Part shown: positions 1 to 11,077 of the stretch, piece by piece
Numbering within the stretch: position 1 is the first letter of the stretch
Layout: each line of letters opens with the position of its first letter
Program-made: the position numbers and the translations under genes
The notes under the pieces: generated by a model
Database searches by the model: none
Told to the model about the DNA's origin: nothing
What the model saw: only the letters and a program-made list of their open reading frames with translations
Assembly (NCBI RefSeq): GCF_048773025.1
Contig: NC_133555.1
Span: forward strand, 40,503,206-40,567,205
Direction of reading: 5' to 3'
DNA length: 64,000 nt
DNA from: Camelus bactrianus
Taxonomy: Eukaryota; Chordata; Mammalia; Artiodactyla; Camelidae

Positions 1-196
1 ACAGACTTTCCTTCTGATTCTCAGACTCTGTCTTGGGCTCGGACTCCTGGTCATCCCCCGAAGAAGTCTCCTTCTCACTCATTTTCATCGCCAGCTCATA
101 CAACCTGTTTCTCAGTTTCTCCTCTGCAGCGTCTGTGCCGGCCCGGGGGTGCCGAGCCTCATTGCTGGTGTCAGTCTCTGAGAAGCCAGCCGACAT
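1..196 (-). CDS. MYRIP: MYRIP exon, residues ~553-618 (cut by window edge)
   Basis: The minus strand reads M-S-A-G-F-S-E-T-D, continues through N-R-L-Y-E-L-A-M-K-M and ends in the acidic run S-G-D-D-Q-E-S-E-P-K-T-E. This matches the human segment that follows the large middle exon. The acceptor is a tttcatttag tract ending at 197, and the phase is 0, which agrees with the previous exon ending on a complete codon. The first codon is ATG where I recall valine in human, so this is an internal Met and not a start. The reading frame is open to base 1, where the exon leaves the window. The segment is charged, probably disordered, and leads into the C-terminal actin-binding part, which is not present here. 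Confidence 0.94.
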   Translation of the reverse strand, partial: MSAGFSETDTSNEARHPRAGTDAAEEKLRNRLYELAMKMSEKETSSGDDQESEPKTESENQKESL

Positions 197-470
197 CTAA
201 ATGAAAGCCAGAGTCACGAGCTGAGAACGCTTCTGCCACAATCATGCTGCTGGCCGTTCCCAAAAATCCCCGAGTAAAGGGCAGTCCAGGAAGGTAAAGC
301 TCTCTCACCTGATCTGCTTTCCCCATGGACGGGCTTTCCCTTTTTCCTTTTCCTTTCTCAAACACATGCATCTTAACACTTTGTTAAAAAGCTTTAGGCA
401 GGTGAACATCTATACTCAGAAAAGGGTTTGCATTCAGTGCTTTTTCATTCGCAAGAGACTTATTGAATGT

Positions 471-485
471 CCACTAGGGGGCAGC
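471..485 (+). promoter_or_regulatory. CTCF-like motif
   Basis: The bases ccactagggggcagc agree with the CTCF core CCASYAGRKGGCRS at all but one of its positions (T instead of S at position 4) and match the well-known CCACTAGGGGGCAG form. The motif points to the right. It lies inside the L2 fossil at 430-760. Binding is inferred, not shown. Confidence 0.55.
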
Positions 486-536
486 ACTGTGGGGGTGCTG
501 CGGACGCAGGGCTGAGCAACCCTGCCTGGCGGCCCC

Positions 537-552
537 TGCCGCCCCCTAGTGG
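537..552 (-). promoter_or_regulatory. CTCF-like motif, opposite orientation
   Basis: The minus strand reads ccactagggggcggca, again close to the CTCF core. It faces the motif at 471-485, and the inner edges are about 50 bp apart, so the two are convergent. Both are embedded in the same L2 fossil. Confidence 0.5.
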
Positions 553-1189
553 AGGAGACACATAACACCCTGGAAAGTGCAGAGGAGCAGGGGCTGGGGA
601 GGGAGGTTCTACTGTGGAGCACTTGATGGCAGGGCTGAGAGTTAGGGAAAGCACCCCCATGGAGGTGATGTTTGAGTTGAGATTCAAAGTGTCGCCATTA
701 CCCAGCTGAAAGGGAGAGAGGGAAGAACAGTATTCTAGACAAATCACAAAGATTTTAAGGTGGTGCAGTCTTTGCACATGTGTAAGGAATATTATGTGAC
801 ATCCCCTTGATACTTACATAATTACATCTCTGGCTCCTGTATCTATTTGGTGAATCTCTCCTAAGCCCCTTCTATGAGTCGAGCCCTGACCAGGCCTGGG
901 GAACTCTAGGAAGACATGGACATGGAAACTCTCATTCTATTTATTCTTCACCTTAAATTGGACAGATGTGTATGGAATTCTCACAAGACAACCAACCCTC
1001 GGCATAGTACCACAGTCCACTGGGCCCGATTTTAGTTTTTGAGTTTCTCTTTGAGTTGTTCTGTTTGTAAGGCTTGGTATTTCATGGATTTTATTCTTTC
1101 TTGGAAGGTGTTCCAGTGAACAAAGAGAAAATAGACTAATTTTGTAAATAAAATTCATTCTATTTTGTAATTACTATATGGGTTCATTG

Positions 1190-1955
1190 GACCCTTTTAT
1201 AAACCTAAGACACATGAGGGGATTTTTAAAAAATGATCTTATTTTTCTTATCTTTTGATATATTTTGCTATTTCATCACCCTGGTAATTATCTTTCATCA
1301 TTACACATCAATTATTACCAATTCTCCTAAAAAGAGACAAGAATAATAAAACAGAAAAGTGGAGCTGCCTAGAAGGATGATTCAACAGCAACAGAAATCC
1401 CCATTTGGAGGCTGCTTTTAGCTTACCGTCTACTGTTGGGAATTCAACAGTGTTGATAAAGGCAAAGAAATAAAACTGACAGAGAACAATATTTCGCAAT
1501 AATTCGATGACTCAGAAGATGAGGTCAAAGAGGAGAGCAGCTCCCCAGACTCGAACAATGATGATGAAATTGACCGCCTAAGTAAAACCTCAGACCGAGT
1601 CTTCAGACGACAGTGTCCTAGGTGAACTGCCTCAAACCCAAGAATCAATGAGTCAACAATGTATTTATAAGAATAAAAGAAAATACGGCATTTTCATTCA
1701 GTGGCTCACTCAACAATAACGGCTTCATCACACGTTTTGCAACAAGAATCTAGATCGTCTTGTTTTGCTAAAAAAGACGTGTGGCAGATTCCTTACGACG
1801 TTTGTGCATCAAATTTGCTTGAGACGGTTTGTCATCGTACAAATGCTAAAGGCAGTTGTCTACATAAAGGTGATCAGAAAGAAAGAGATGACAGAAATGA
1901 AAAAATAAGTCACTGGATTAATAAAAGAAAAAGAGTCCATTGGAAATGATGATTT
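1190..1955 (+). mobile_element. Decayed piggyBac-like DNA transposon
   Basis: This is a non-MYRIP stretch with broken coding potential on the plus strand. First comes an acidic N-terminal-like segment around 1508-1600 (D-D-S-E-D-E-V-K-E-E-S-S-S-P-D-S). Overlapping frames at 1700-1950 then contain pieces such as L-E-T-V-C-H-R-T-N-A-K and a closing R-V-H-W-K. These resemble the start of piggyBac-family transposases: an acidic N-terminus, then an 'I-V-x-x-T-N' stretch followed by a 'G-L-L-I-x-x-G-V' region. Several frame changes and at least one stop break the frame. A possible outer end is ccctttt at 1191, but I found no clear TTAA pair or inverted terminal repeat. The family call is an inference. 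Confidence 0.4.
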
Positions 1956-1989
1956 CTTTTTTTTTCTGGCCCTGAGCAAGAATGAACAA

Positions 1990-2320
1990 TGAGAGCTTCA
2001 GGAGAGGCGGTGAGTGCCCCCAGGATGCGTGAGGAGGAGAAATCCCTTGGTCCGAGGACTTGGGGCAGCTCCTTGGGAAGAATGGGCTCTGAGCAGGTTC
2101 TTGAGAGACGAGGAACATTTTAATATGCAGACATGAGGACAGGTGTTCCGCTGAGGAAGCAGCAGGACCAGTGAGACCCGGGGTGCGTGAAACTGCCTGG
2201 TGCTCTTAGAGGAATACAGCCCAGGAGTGGAGTGTGTGGGGAGCTTGGGGATGTGGAGGAAACAGGCCTGGGTTAGACTGCGGAGCATCAGCCTAAGGGA
2301 CTGAGCTTTGCCTCTCAAAC
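1990..2320 (-). repeat. Probable LINE L2 fragment
   Basis: The plus strand has the purine-rich texture of reverse-complement L2 upstream of its 3' tail, including cagcaggaccagtgagacc, gagtggagtgtgtgggg and ctaagggactgagctttgcc, in the expected order. It is too diverged for certainty. Confidence 0.35.
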
Positions 2321-2793
2321 AGCGTTGCTGCTACTGTTGGGGTCTGCACCACAACAGCCAGGAAGTCAGCAGCTGGCTACAGGCTCAGGGCTGGTTCCCT
2401 CCTCTTCTCGTCTTGCTCAGCAGACTTAACGCACTGACCTGTCCACTCATCTTAATGCTGGCTTGCTTTTCTTTAGCTTTGGCCTGTCTGTTTCTTTATC
2501 CCAGGAGGACTTGTGAAGAACTAGTCAACAGCGATTCAGTCTGCCGAGTGCTGACTGAGCTGGCCGCTGGAGCTCAAAGGCGAGAATGACTGTGTTCCTC
2601 CTTGGGTGGAAATCACGGTGTGGTGAAGAGGGGGACAGCTAACCACGGAGCTGTGACACACGGGGTCCAGCCTCCACACACGAGAGGGTCTGGTAAGACT
2701 CAGTCAGGGAGCTCCCACCCAGCTGGCTGAAGTGGATGCTGTCAGGCAAGGGAAACTGGAATACGTGACATCTGAGCAGAATCTCAAAGAATG

Positions 2794-2928
2794 AGGGGGA
2801 GGGTATAGCTCAGTGGTAGAGTGCATGCTTAGCATGCACGGGGGTGTGGGTTCAATCCCTGGTACTTCCATCAAAAAATAAATAAACCTAATTACCACCC
2901 CTTCCCCCTTCAAAAAAAAAAAAAAAAA
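2794..2928 (+). repeat. Camelid tRNA-Ala-derived SINE (Vic-1-like)
   Basis: The head ggggagggtatagctcagtg and the anticodon-arm region gcatgcttagcatgcac match a tRNA-Ala(AGC), with A and B box promoter sequences. A short aataaataaacctaattacc body and an A18 tail follow. The 16-bp target-site duplications agaatctcaaagaatg (2778-2793) and agaatcttaaagaatg (2929-2944) differ at one base, which shows ordinary LINE-driven insertion. Confidence 0.9.
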
Positions 2929-4324
2929 AGAATCTTAAAGAATGGACTCCTAAAGCTCATCAGAACATACCTCAAGTTTTATTTGGGTGTCAGTAGTCAT
3001 ATTAAGGCTAAGTGATGGCTCTAGGGTTCAGTAAAGACTCTGTAATCATATGTACAGGGATCTGATACCCAGGAGATGTGATGCCGTGACCACAGATGGA
3101 AGCATCGTTACCAAAAGCCATCAGAGCTTCAAAAGTAACTTAGTCATGTTTGGCCATGTCACACTTAGGAAGTAGATTAACATATTTACATTTCCAAAGA
3201 AAGAGATTTTTTTCAATCTGCGTGAAGGGTTAAGCGATCCCTGCCCTGTGTTATAAATGTACACATTTCCCCTCACGTCCTGATTTTAATGTCAGTTTCC
3301 ACGGCAGCTGGGACAATAAAGGCCAAGGTGGGGTCTTGGGTAACATGGGGTCTGCGGATGGGCCTCTGTGGACCCCCGATGTTGTCCGCAAGCCTTGGTT
3401 TACACACACACTTCCCAAGGGAGAGGGTTACTGGCTGTCATCAGATTTTCACAGGGGTGCACACCCCTGAAGAACTAAGAAACACTACTAAGAGCAGCGC
3501 GTCTACTTCCTAGGAGGACGGTGGCAGACAGGCACGCGGTGCTTGGACAGGGAGCGGAAACTCCCAGGTGAATTCAGAGGAAGGGGAGTAGGGAGGTGGG
3601 TTCTCAGGGCCTTCGGGAAGCTGGACTGCGCATTTAGAGACGATGAGGATGCTGCTGAATCTCTGGCCTGAAGAACATGCTCTTTTACTTCAAAGGGACC
3701 GTGTGTATCAACACAACTTCACCCAAACACCGAATATACACAGTGGGTTGGACAGTGACTCAGATTACTGAGACGATGGTGAAGTCAGTGGGGAATTCTG
3801 AGAAGCTTTGGTGACTTGGGGAAAAAAAGAATCACAGAATGGAATTTTTTAGGGCAAGCTGGATAATTATCAGCAATAAAAACATTTTAAGTAAGTCATC
3901 TGGTGAAAATCAGAATTGCTTGCCCACTGGCCACTGTCTTAAGCCCCTCTCCCCAGCCTTACTGAATGGCATCTGTATGTATCATGGGGCAGTATTTTGA
4001 AAATAAAAAGTAACGCTTTTCATTTCCCACTAAAATTGCAAGCCCTCACATCTTCATTTTCTTAAGCTAAGTGTGAGTGTTTTACCCCAGGGAAGGAGAC
4101 TGTGGATCCAGAACCCAAAAATCACTGATCAGCTCACTCTGTGACCTTTTTACTGTGTTAACAGTCTAGAAAACCAGATTTTGTGGAAAGAGTTCTTAGA
4201 GACTAAAGTTCCTCCTTCAAAAGCTGGATTTAGCTTATTCCTTATTTGGGATCCAGGGAGAAGGAGCCTCACAGGTTGCCTGTGGCCACTGACCTCCAGC
4301 CCCCAGTAGCAGGGGGCGGCTGTG

Positions 4325-4640
4325 TCAGGGTCCAGTCTGGCCCCAAGTAAAGGCTTTAGGAGCTTTCTGGAGCTGGGCACGGTCAGATTTCCTCAGAGGA
4401 CCATTCTTAGCTTCAGTCACTCTAGTGGTGTCTTTATAGACCTTGAAATCCTTTCTGCTTGCATTCAAAGCCGTTTTCCTCCTACTCTGTGTCCTCACCA
4501 TCCTCATCAGAATCCTCCGCCTGTCTGAGGGGAGCGCGGCGCTCGTCCCCCGGGCCGGCCGCGCTCTCCCCCAGAGCCTGTCCGTCAGCTGCCACGTTGC
4601 CTGAGGGAAGGTGGGAGGCTCTGGGTTTTCGTCACCATTT
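4325..4640 (-). pseudogene. Possible decayed retrocopy, source gene not recognised
   Basis: The minus strand has coding-like texture. A K-D-F-K-V-Y-K-D-T-T-R-V-T-E-A-K segment continues through R-K-S-D-R-A-Q-L-Q-K-A-P-K-A-F-T-W-G and stops at 4325. In a second frame just upstream there is an acidic E-D-S-D-E-D-G-E-D-T-E run. The upstream part is G/C- and CpG-rich (4540-4580), unlike the flanking intron. Stops and a frame change separate the parts. I could not name a parent protein, I see no poly-A tract, and chance coding texture cannot be ruled out. Confidence 0.25.
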
Positions 4641-7600
4641 TTAAAAAAGAGCCCACCGGGCGAAAGGCTTACTCTCAGATGTTACACGTCCGCCTTCGTT
4701 GACTATATCCTGACACTGACGTAAAGCTTTGAGCACTCGTTTTCCCGGCAGTGGTGAGAAGACTTAATTTCCACCAGGTTCTCAAAAGGGCCGACGCCAC
4801 GTGGATAGTTAAGAAGCGCCATCACACGGCAAGTGCCTCACTGTTGTCTAGACCTGTTCTCGGCAACCGGTCTGTGTCGGGGGCACCAGCCGGCAGTTCC
4901 CACCCACCAGGGGAATCACCTGACGCAGATTCTTCTGCCAAGGAGGTGTCTGGTCACACTCGCTCTAAACCGTTGCCGGGTTATGGCCTGTCCTTGCCCA
5001 GGCGGCTGCGGAGGCGGGGGTCAGAGGCACGGGGAGGGGCAGCCTTGTCTCAGAGCAGCTCTCTTTAAGTTTTCACTGAAGGAAGGACAGGTTCTGTGCC
5101 TAAAAAGGTATGGAGGTAACGGGGAAGACCCATGGGTTGGGGGGTGGGGGCTGTCACCGTTTGGTCTCTGTCCTGGAGGAAATTCAAACACAATTCGAGC
5201 AGATTTAAGGGCTTGCTAGGGGGTGTTCTCTGGGCACCCCTCAGAGGCAGGTGTGCCTGTTGGGGGCCTCAACGTGCATGGGGTTGAGGGTGTTGTCACA
5301 GGGCCCCCAACATGGCGTGGTCCTGCAAGCACTTGTCAGACTGCATCCTTCTGAGTTCAGAGCTGCACAGCATGCGTGAGCCAGGGCTTGGGGAGGCAGC
5401 CATCCACTCCTCTACAGACCCCAAAACTTAATCCTGGGGCAACCCAGGCCAGCTGAGGTCAGCGTCTTCTGGCCCTTTGCAGACAGGACCTGACTGACCT
5501 GTCCCTCCAGTCATGTGCTCTCCACACTGAGTGACATGTGAGGGGCAGCCCCCAGACAGCGTGTGTGTTTGCAGCAGTTTCTTGTGGATGGGGCTGTATT
5601 CTGTGTTCTCTCCACAAGGACCCAGGGGGTGAGCCTGCAGCATCTTTTAAGGAATGTGTTTATTACCCTAACATGGCTTCCAGGGCTCAGGAAGCTGTTC
5701 ATAACATTCTCTTTCTGTTGTTATCTAAAGAGCTCAGAGCCACGTTTCTGACAACTCCAGCTCAGGAGTAGGACCCCCCTGCATCCATTTTGTGAACTAA
5801 CATGACTCCTGGCTTCATTTTGTTTTTCCTACTCTGGCTTTTCCTTTGTCCTACTTTTCTCATCATTATATTTTAATTTTATTTTCTTGTGTTTATGTTT
5901 ACGTAAACCACTTTCAGTCTTTTTCCTGTAACAAGGCATCAAATAAAGGAATATTAACAGGTTATTAGCTATAAAGAATTGGCAGCTTCTCAATGTGGCA
6001 AGACTCTAAACTTATCTTTTAAGAATAATTAGGACCCAGCAGGCTAGACAGGGGGCAGGGTTCACCAATGAGCTCAACAATAAGATGAGATGTCAGAGGA
6101 ACCTAAAGTAGCAGCCTCCTGCAATCCTGACGTCTCCAACACCCGAAGATTAATTAGCAGGTTTCCATTTTAAAATGGTATCTGGCAAACATCTCTCTGC
6201 AACCTCTCCAAGGTTCCCACCAAAACTGTGTGGGAAGATACAGCAAATGGTGAAAACCTACGTAACTCAAAAGCACTGACAGAAGTCAGCTTATTGCCAG
6301 TAAATGGACGGGAGCATTTTTCACAAACTGCAAGGCCCATGGAAGTGGACTGAAAAAAATGCATTGGAGACCCGTCGACTCTTTCCCTCTTCTAAGTAGG
6401 CACAGTAATCGTTGACCCTGTTCTCAGGGTCCCCAGCCCTGGTCTGGGATGTAAGATAAATGCGCGCCGCAGAACAAAACAAAACAAGGCCATAATTATA
6501 GGCAGTAGTAAGACAGTTCTAGAGAACAGTAAGAAAATAGAGACTCCCTGCCGAGTCACTGGTATAACCTGATACCCAAACTGAACAAGACAGCATAAAC
6601 AAGGAGACCTGCAACAGGAACCAGTTCTTAGAGAAAGGAATTACAATCCAGTAAGATTTCTGCAACGAATGAGAAGACGATTCTGGATTCAGCAGCGAGA
6701 CAGAGACAGGATGCCAGATGTCACAACCATCTCACAGTGTGACGCACACGACGCCCGCGTGAGAGAAGCGAGTATAAACAGCGGAAATGAAAGATGGAAA
6801 GGTCATTACCTGTAGGCGTGTGACTGTCTGCCTGGAACAGCTACGCGTATCGGCCGAAGGGCTACTAGAATTAATAGTCTCCTAGGGTGCTGACTTATAA
6901 AACACAAAGTCAGTAATGTTCCGTACACCAGCCAAATCCAGTTAGAACATGGAATAAATAAAAAAAAAGATCTCATTTCACAAGACCAACAAAATGTATA
7001 ACCTACTTGAAAATTACTTCAAGAGAAAAGTAGAGCTTTGAAAAACATCTATACAACTTTACTCAAAGTAAATGAGTGGAGGAAAGCTGTGTGCACCCTG
7101 GACGGATAGCTCCCGCCCCCTCACTGCCCCCGGGGACCACCGCGGTGCCCCAGAGGCCGCGTGCCCTGAAGTCTCTGTCACTCACTGTTAGGAGGAAGAG
7201 GTGGGAGCATACGGAGAGTGGGTGTTGATTCTGCTTAAACACAGATACGTCTACAGAACTCTGTCTCTTATGTGCTATGTGTACGTGATGCACAAGTACC
7301 ACTGTAGTCATTCGGGGGGAGACGGCAGGGATTTAGGGCTGCGGTCAGGGGAAACTATATCTGTATGCTTTAATAACTTTTCTAGTCATTTATTTATATA
7401 ACTTAAAAGTATGCCAACAGTTTTAAAATACGTGTATTTTGAGAAGAGAACTGCGCTACTAAACTAAACAGGAGAGGGGACGAGGACCATGGTTTAAGTC
7501 CCCAGACATGGAAGGCTACCGCCACCTAGTGGGCAGAAGAGGACACTGCCAGGGAGGTGGATGCAGCGCGGGTCCTGCCTCCCCTCTGCCTCCCCACTGC

Positions 7601-7839
7601 CTGCCCTTCTTGCCTTCTCCCTGTTGATGCCTTGCAAAGATTAACTTTCAAGCCACTTTGCAATAGATAGGAGGCTTCAGGCACCGAGTTATGGTGGACA
7701 TGTGGCATTTTATGCCTGCCAGTGAATCATGCAGACAATCCTCAAGAGTATCCCTTGAGGCAGTTCAGAGTCCCTGGATAACAGTCTCCACTTGAGCTGG
7801 AGGATAATGATTCACAGTGGAACAGGATTTTGTATTTCT

Positions 7840-7965
7840 GCTTTAAGATCACAGCAGCCCCACATGGCAGGTTTGTAATGATCTTGTTTTACACAGGAGA
7901 AAAATGAGAGCTTGGGCCAAAATTCCAGGCAACATAGCTGGTCAGGCAGCACTCATGCTAAATTC
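7840..7965 (-). repeat. MIR fragment
   Basis: The stretch atcacagcagccccacatgg, then ttttacacaggagaaaaatg and acatagctggtcaggcag, follows the reverse complement of the MIR core and 3' part. Confidence 0.5.
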
Positions 7966-8706
7966 TGTGACCTTCTGGGACCCGAGGACCTCTGAGTTCA
8001 CAGCTGTCTTGGTGGGAGCCCCAGGATCAGGGATCTGGCTAACTCATTCATAGACACTCACTGTGGCAGATCCTGGAGATGTCCCAGGCTGTCTCCCCTG
8101 GACCTATATGATTTGCCCACAGCCCTCGGGGACAGCTTCTAGCTCACTGGTAACTTCCCACCTAAGACTGCCTCTCTTTTCTTCTTCATCTTAGGGATTT
8201 CTCAGGCACCATGCATGCAAACCTGGCTGTGCACTGAGTCTATGCCCACCCTGGGTGGGACCACTCTCTGCCAGTGGGAGATGGGAGATGGTGGATAACT
8301 GCTCCCTGTCCTCAAGTGGGGGAATTCTGAGCTGGGATCCACATGGCCTCTCAGAGGGTCCCTCGTGGGATGGAGCCCAGATGCCTATCGTGTATCTGAA
8401 CTGGCCTTTCTCATCTCCCCGCATCACTCTTGGGTTTCCTGGGCTCTCCTCCCACGTAAACCTGCATCCAAATCCTGGACTCAGGACCTGCTTTTGGTGG
8501 AACTCAACCTAAGCCTTCAGGGTCCGGGAGCTGGGTACCATGGGAAAGGCAGTGACTTCAGAAAGTGGGTGTGGTTTCTCCAAGAGCAGAGAAAATCAAG
8601 TTGATAGTAATGGGAGTGGCAGGGACATGCCTACACAAGGCAGAGGCAACACAGCTGGGTCTTCCATAGGACTCACAGTGTCTAATAGAAGGCACTGCTT
8701 TATTAC

Positions 8707-9341
8707 CTGGTGGGTGTCCGGATCCGGCGGCTGGGCTTCGGGGGAAGGTGATTCCTTGCCTGGCTCCTCCGAGCCCACCCGGGCCCTCCTCCACCTCCGG
8801 GCCCGACGACCTGCAGCGTGGGGCGCCTCGTCAGGCTCGCTGCTGTCTGAGGTCTCCCTACTGGCTGCCTGGGGGTTGAAGTTCACGTCCAGCTCTCCCT
8901 GGAGGTGCATTTCGGCTGCGGCGCTCCTGGGGGCCTTCCTCTGCAACCAGGACAGCCTGGCCCGGCGCCCAGCTTCCCGGGAAGAGCCGGCTGAGGAGGT
9001 CTCCGAGTCAGAGCACATGGCCTCGGGGTTGGGGGAGAGCCCGGGGGAGGCCGAGGTGGCGGAGGGGCCTTGGTCTGAGCCCTGGGCCTGCGTGGGCTGC
9101 AGCCAGGGGTTCCGGGGCAGGCCCTGGGGCTGAGGGCACAGTGAGCTCAAGGCCTCCCGCCAGTCAAAGTCCTCCTCGCTGTCGGAGCCCATCTCGTCGT
9201 AGGCCGATGCCACACTGGAGGCCGCCTCCAGGGCCTGGAAGGTGCCGCTCTTGGGTTTGGCCAGCAGGCGGGTCGGGGGCAGAGCCCCATCCTTCAGGGC
9301 CATCCAGTTCCCATCGGGGCTCTGCAGAACAGGGACCACAT
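8707..9341 (-). CDS. MYRIP: MYRIP large middle exon, residues ~341-552
   Basis: This 635-bp exon starts with AT, completing Asn341 with the last A of the previous exon, and then reads V-V-P-V-L-Q-S-P-D-G-N-W. It ends in D-P-D-T-H-Q before gtaata. The acceptor is ctcctgcccgcag. Recognisable MYRIP blocks, in order, are R-L-L-A-K-P-K-S-G-T-F-Q-A-L-E, S-A-Y-D-E-M-G-S-D-S-E-E-D-F-D-W, the acidic/serine run C-S-D-S-E-T-S-S-A-G-S-S-R-E, G-E-L-D-V-N-F-N-P-Q and the basic run R-R-A-R-R-W-R-R-A-R. In the family this middle region is low-complexity and contributes to myosin VIIa/Va binding. It is G/C-rich, so long spurious frames appear on both strands. The frame is open throughout. Confidence 0.97.
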
Positions 9342-9639
9342 CTGCGGGCAGGAGGGGGAGAGAGCCAGAAAGGGGCTGTTACCACCTTAGAGCCAGGGGC
9401 CCCACAAAGACCTCAACTTCCTACAGCACTTTCTGGTCACCCTGCCCAGATGTGACCGCCTCCTTCCCGGAGCTGCTGTGACAGCCCGTCTGGTCACTCT
9501 GTGATCGGATCTGTGTTCTGGCCGATCATGTGCGGGGCTGAGCCCTCCTCCCCGACGGCAGGGTCTGGCCGTCGGGCATCTCTCTGGCCCGCCGTGTCCC
9601 CACGTCAGCTGGTGCAGAGGAAAGAGCAGAGATTGTGAA

Positions 9640-9790
9640 GTCAGAGGGCCTGGTGGAGAGTGCGCTCAGCCACTTGGCAGCCGCGTGAGCTGAGCTTCAG
9701 TCCCTGGGTGGCAAAAAGGGCACAGCTAATACCTCCCTGGGATGCTCTGAGGATGACATGAGAGAGGCTCATAACGTGTGTCACACGTAC
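9640..9790 (+). repeat. MIR fragment
   Basis: The copy shows gattgtgaagtcagagggcc, then agccacttggcagccgcgtg and gcacagctaatacctccctg, then gctctgaggatgacatgaga, in the MIR order: tRNA-like region, core, 3' part. Confidence 0.6.
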
Positions 9791-9869
9791 CTGCTCAGAA
9801 GAGGAATTCTTAACAGCTCTCTCTCCCAACCCGAAATAAGGCCGCTGAGGGGCAGGGCTAAGAACAAGA

Positions 9870-10070
9870 ACTTGGGATTCAGGCAAAGCCGGGGCTGAGC
9901 CCCAGTCACTGCTGTTACCAGCAGGTGACCCTGGTCAGAGAGCATCTCTGAGCCTGTGTCCTGACCTGTCAGTGGGGACAGGGAGACGCTCCTGGGCTGC
10001 CGACGATTATTAGAAGACAACGTATGTGAAGCATCCAACCCAGCGCCTGCCGCACTCAAGACCCCCGCTA
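9870..10070 (+). repeat. MIR fragment
   Basis: A second MIR directly follows the first in the same orientation: gggattcaggcaaagccggg, then gaccctggtcagagagcatc, gtcagtggggacaggg and acgtatgtgaagcatccaac. Confidence 0.6.
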
Positions 10071-11077
10071 TCGCATCTTCCATCTGCTGAACTGGATTAC
10101 GCTGACAATCCTCAACGCCTGACTATGCGCAGCACCCACGGGCTCCGCGTACACGTGCACACACACACATCTGTGTGTGGATCCTGCGGCTCCTCTTCAG
10201 CACCGCAACAGTACTGCCGCCGACTGCCTGAACGCTCATAAGAGAGGCCAACCAGGGTGTTATGACCTTTAACTGTTACGAGCTCTCTCGTGATGATGGT
10301 AGGTCTGCCGGGAAACAGGGTTCTATTTTGTTGGCTTTTCCCCCAGTGGCAGATCCCGAGATCACCAGTCAGGTAGCGCAGAGGGGGGATTCCACATCCA
10401 CTCTGGGTGTCTCTGAAAATGCTCAGACTCTCTCAGTGAAGCAATTAATGGCCTGTAAGCAGCAATCTTGGTTTTCCTAAGGCTTCCTCTGGTTACCAAA
10501 GCCTGTGCTGACTGCCCTGGGACAGGAGGAATCACCACCTTCTGGGAGCTGCCCTGACCAGTGACTGGGGAGCTGGTGGATAAGCACCCCAGGTCCCTTG
10601 CCCACTGGGACTTGGAGCTCGCTCCCCAGTGGGCAAGCTCGTCACCCACGGTCGCACCCTGCTTCAAAACAAGTCATTTGTTGCCTGCCTTCCCTTCCCT
10701 GCCTCATGACCCCACTCCCCTCCCTGGGGTCCCTGAGTTCACCTCCAGATGAATTACAGGCCCCGGGTCTTTGTGTTAGGGTCTGCTTCCGGGGGAAGCC
10801 GAGCAGACACTGACCTTATGCAAAGCAGACTCACCCTGTCCGCTCTGAGGGAAAGGTGCCTCCTGGGGGCCTTACAGTTAGTGGCTGAGGCTGCCCTCTG
10901 GTCCACCTCTGGGGCGCTGAGTCTGACATTTCTCCTCAGTGGCACACCCTTGGCTGTCTTTGCTTGAGGAGGTGGCCACTCTGTTCTCCAAGCTTTGCCA
11001 AAAAACTTTTTTTTTTAACACTTAAACTGTATAATAGCTATTTTTGTGGTTGTCGCCCCACCCCCGACCCCCGACCC

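Larger units (their letters stand above)
430..760 (-). repeat. LINE L2 3' fragment
   Basis: The plus strand reads like the reverse complement of the L2 3' end. It has a cttattgaatgtccact stretch, corresponding to the usual ttattgagtgcctact, then a cactgtg/gtgctg stretch. A stretch ending ctagtggaggagacac follows, and then gaggtgatgtttgagttgagattcaaag. The order and spacing fit the L2 consensus as I remember it. The copy is strongly diverged and dates from before the placental radiation. Two CTCF-like motifs sit inside it. Confidence 0.65.
197..8706 (-). other. MYRIP: MYRIP intron (8.5 kb) with L2, piggyBac-like and SINE fossils
   Basis: No exon-like open segment of MYRIP or of another recognisable gene was seen. 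The intron contains an L2 fossil with two CTCF-like motifs (430-760), a decayed piggyBac-like transposon (about 1190-1955), an L2-like stretch (1990-2320), a camelid SINE (2794-2928), a possible retrocopy remnant (4325-4640) and a MIR (7840-7965). The stretches 2950-4300 and 4900-7800 gave me no confident assignment; 5640-6950 is A/T-rich and may be old repeat. Confidence 0.85.

Noticed and set aside
194-196. ATG at the first codon of the exon at 1-196 as an alternative translation start
   Set aside because: It directly follows a splice acceptor and is in frame with the preceding exons. Nothing suggests a promoter or start context.
2800-2875. tRNA-Ala-like gene
   Set aside because: It is the head of a SINE. 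It has a body, an A tail and target duplications, and six more such copies lie in the window.
5640-6960. Possible endogenous retrovirus internal sequence
   Set aside because: The texture suggested an old repeat, but no LTR or recognisable protein segment supports a call.
8540-9133. Long plus-strand open frame of 197 codons
   Set aside because: It is antisense to the G/C-rich middle MYRIP exon, has no family resemblance and is explained by the composition of the real exon.
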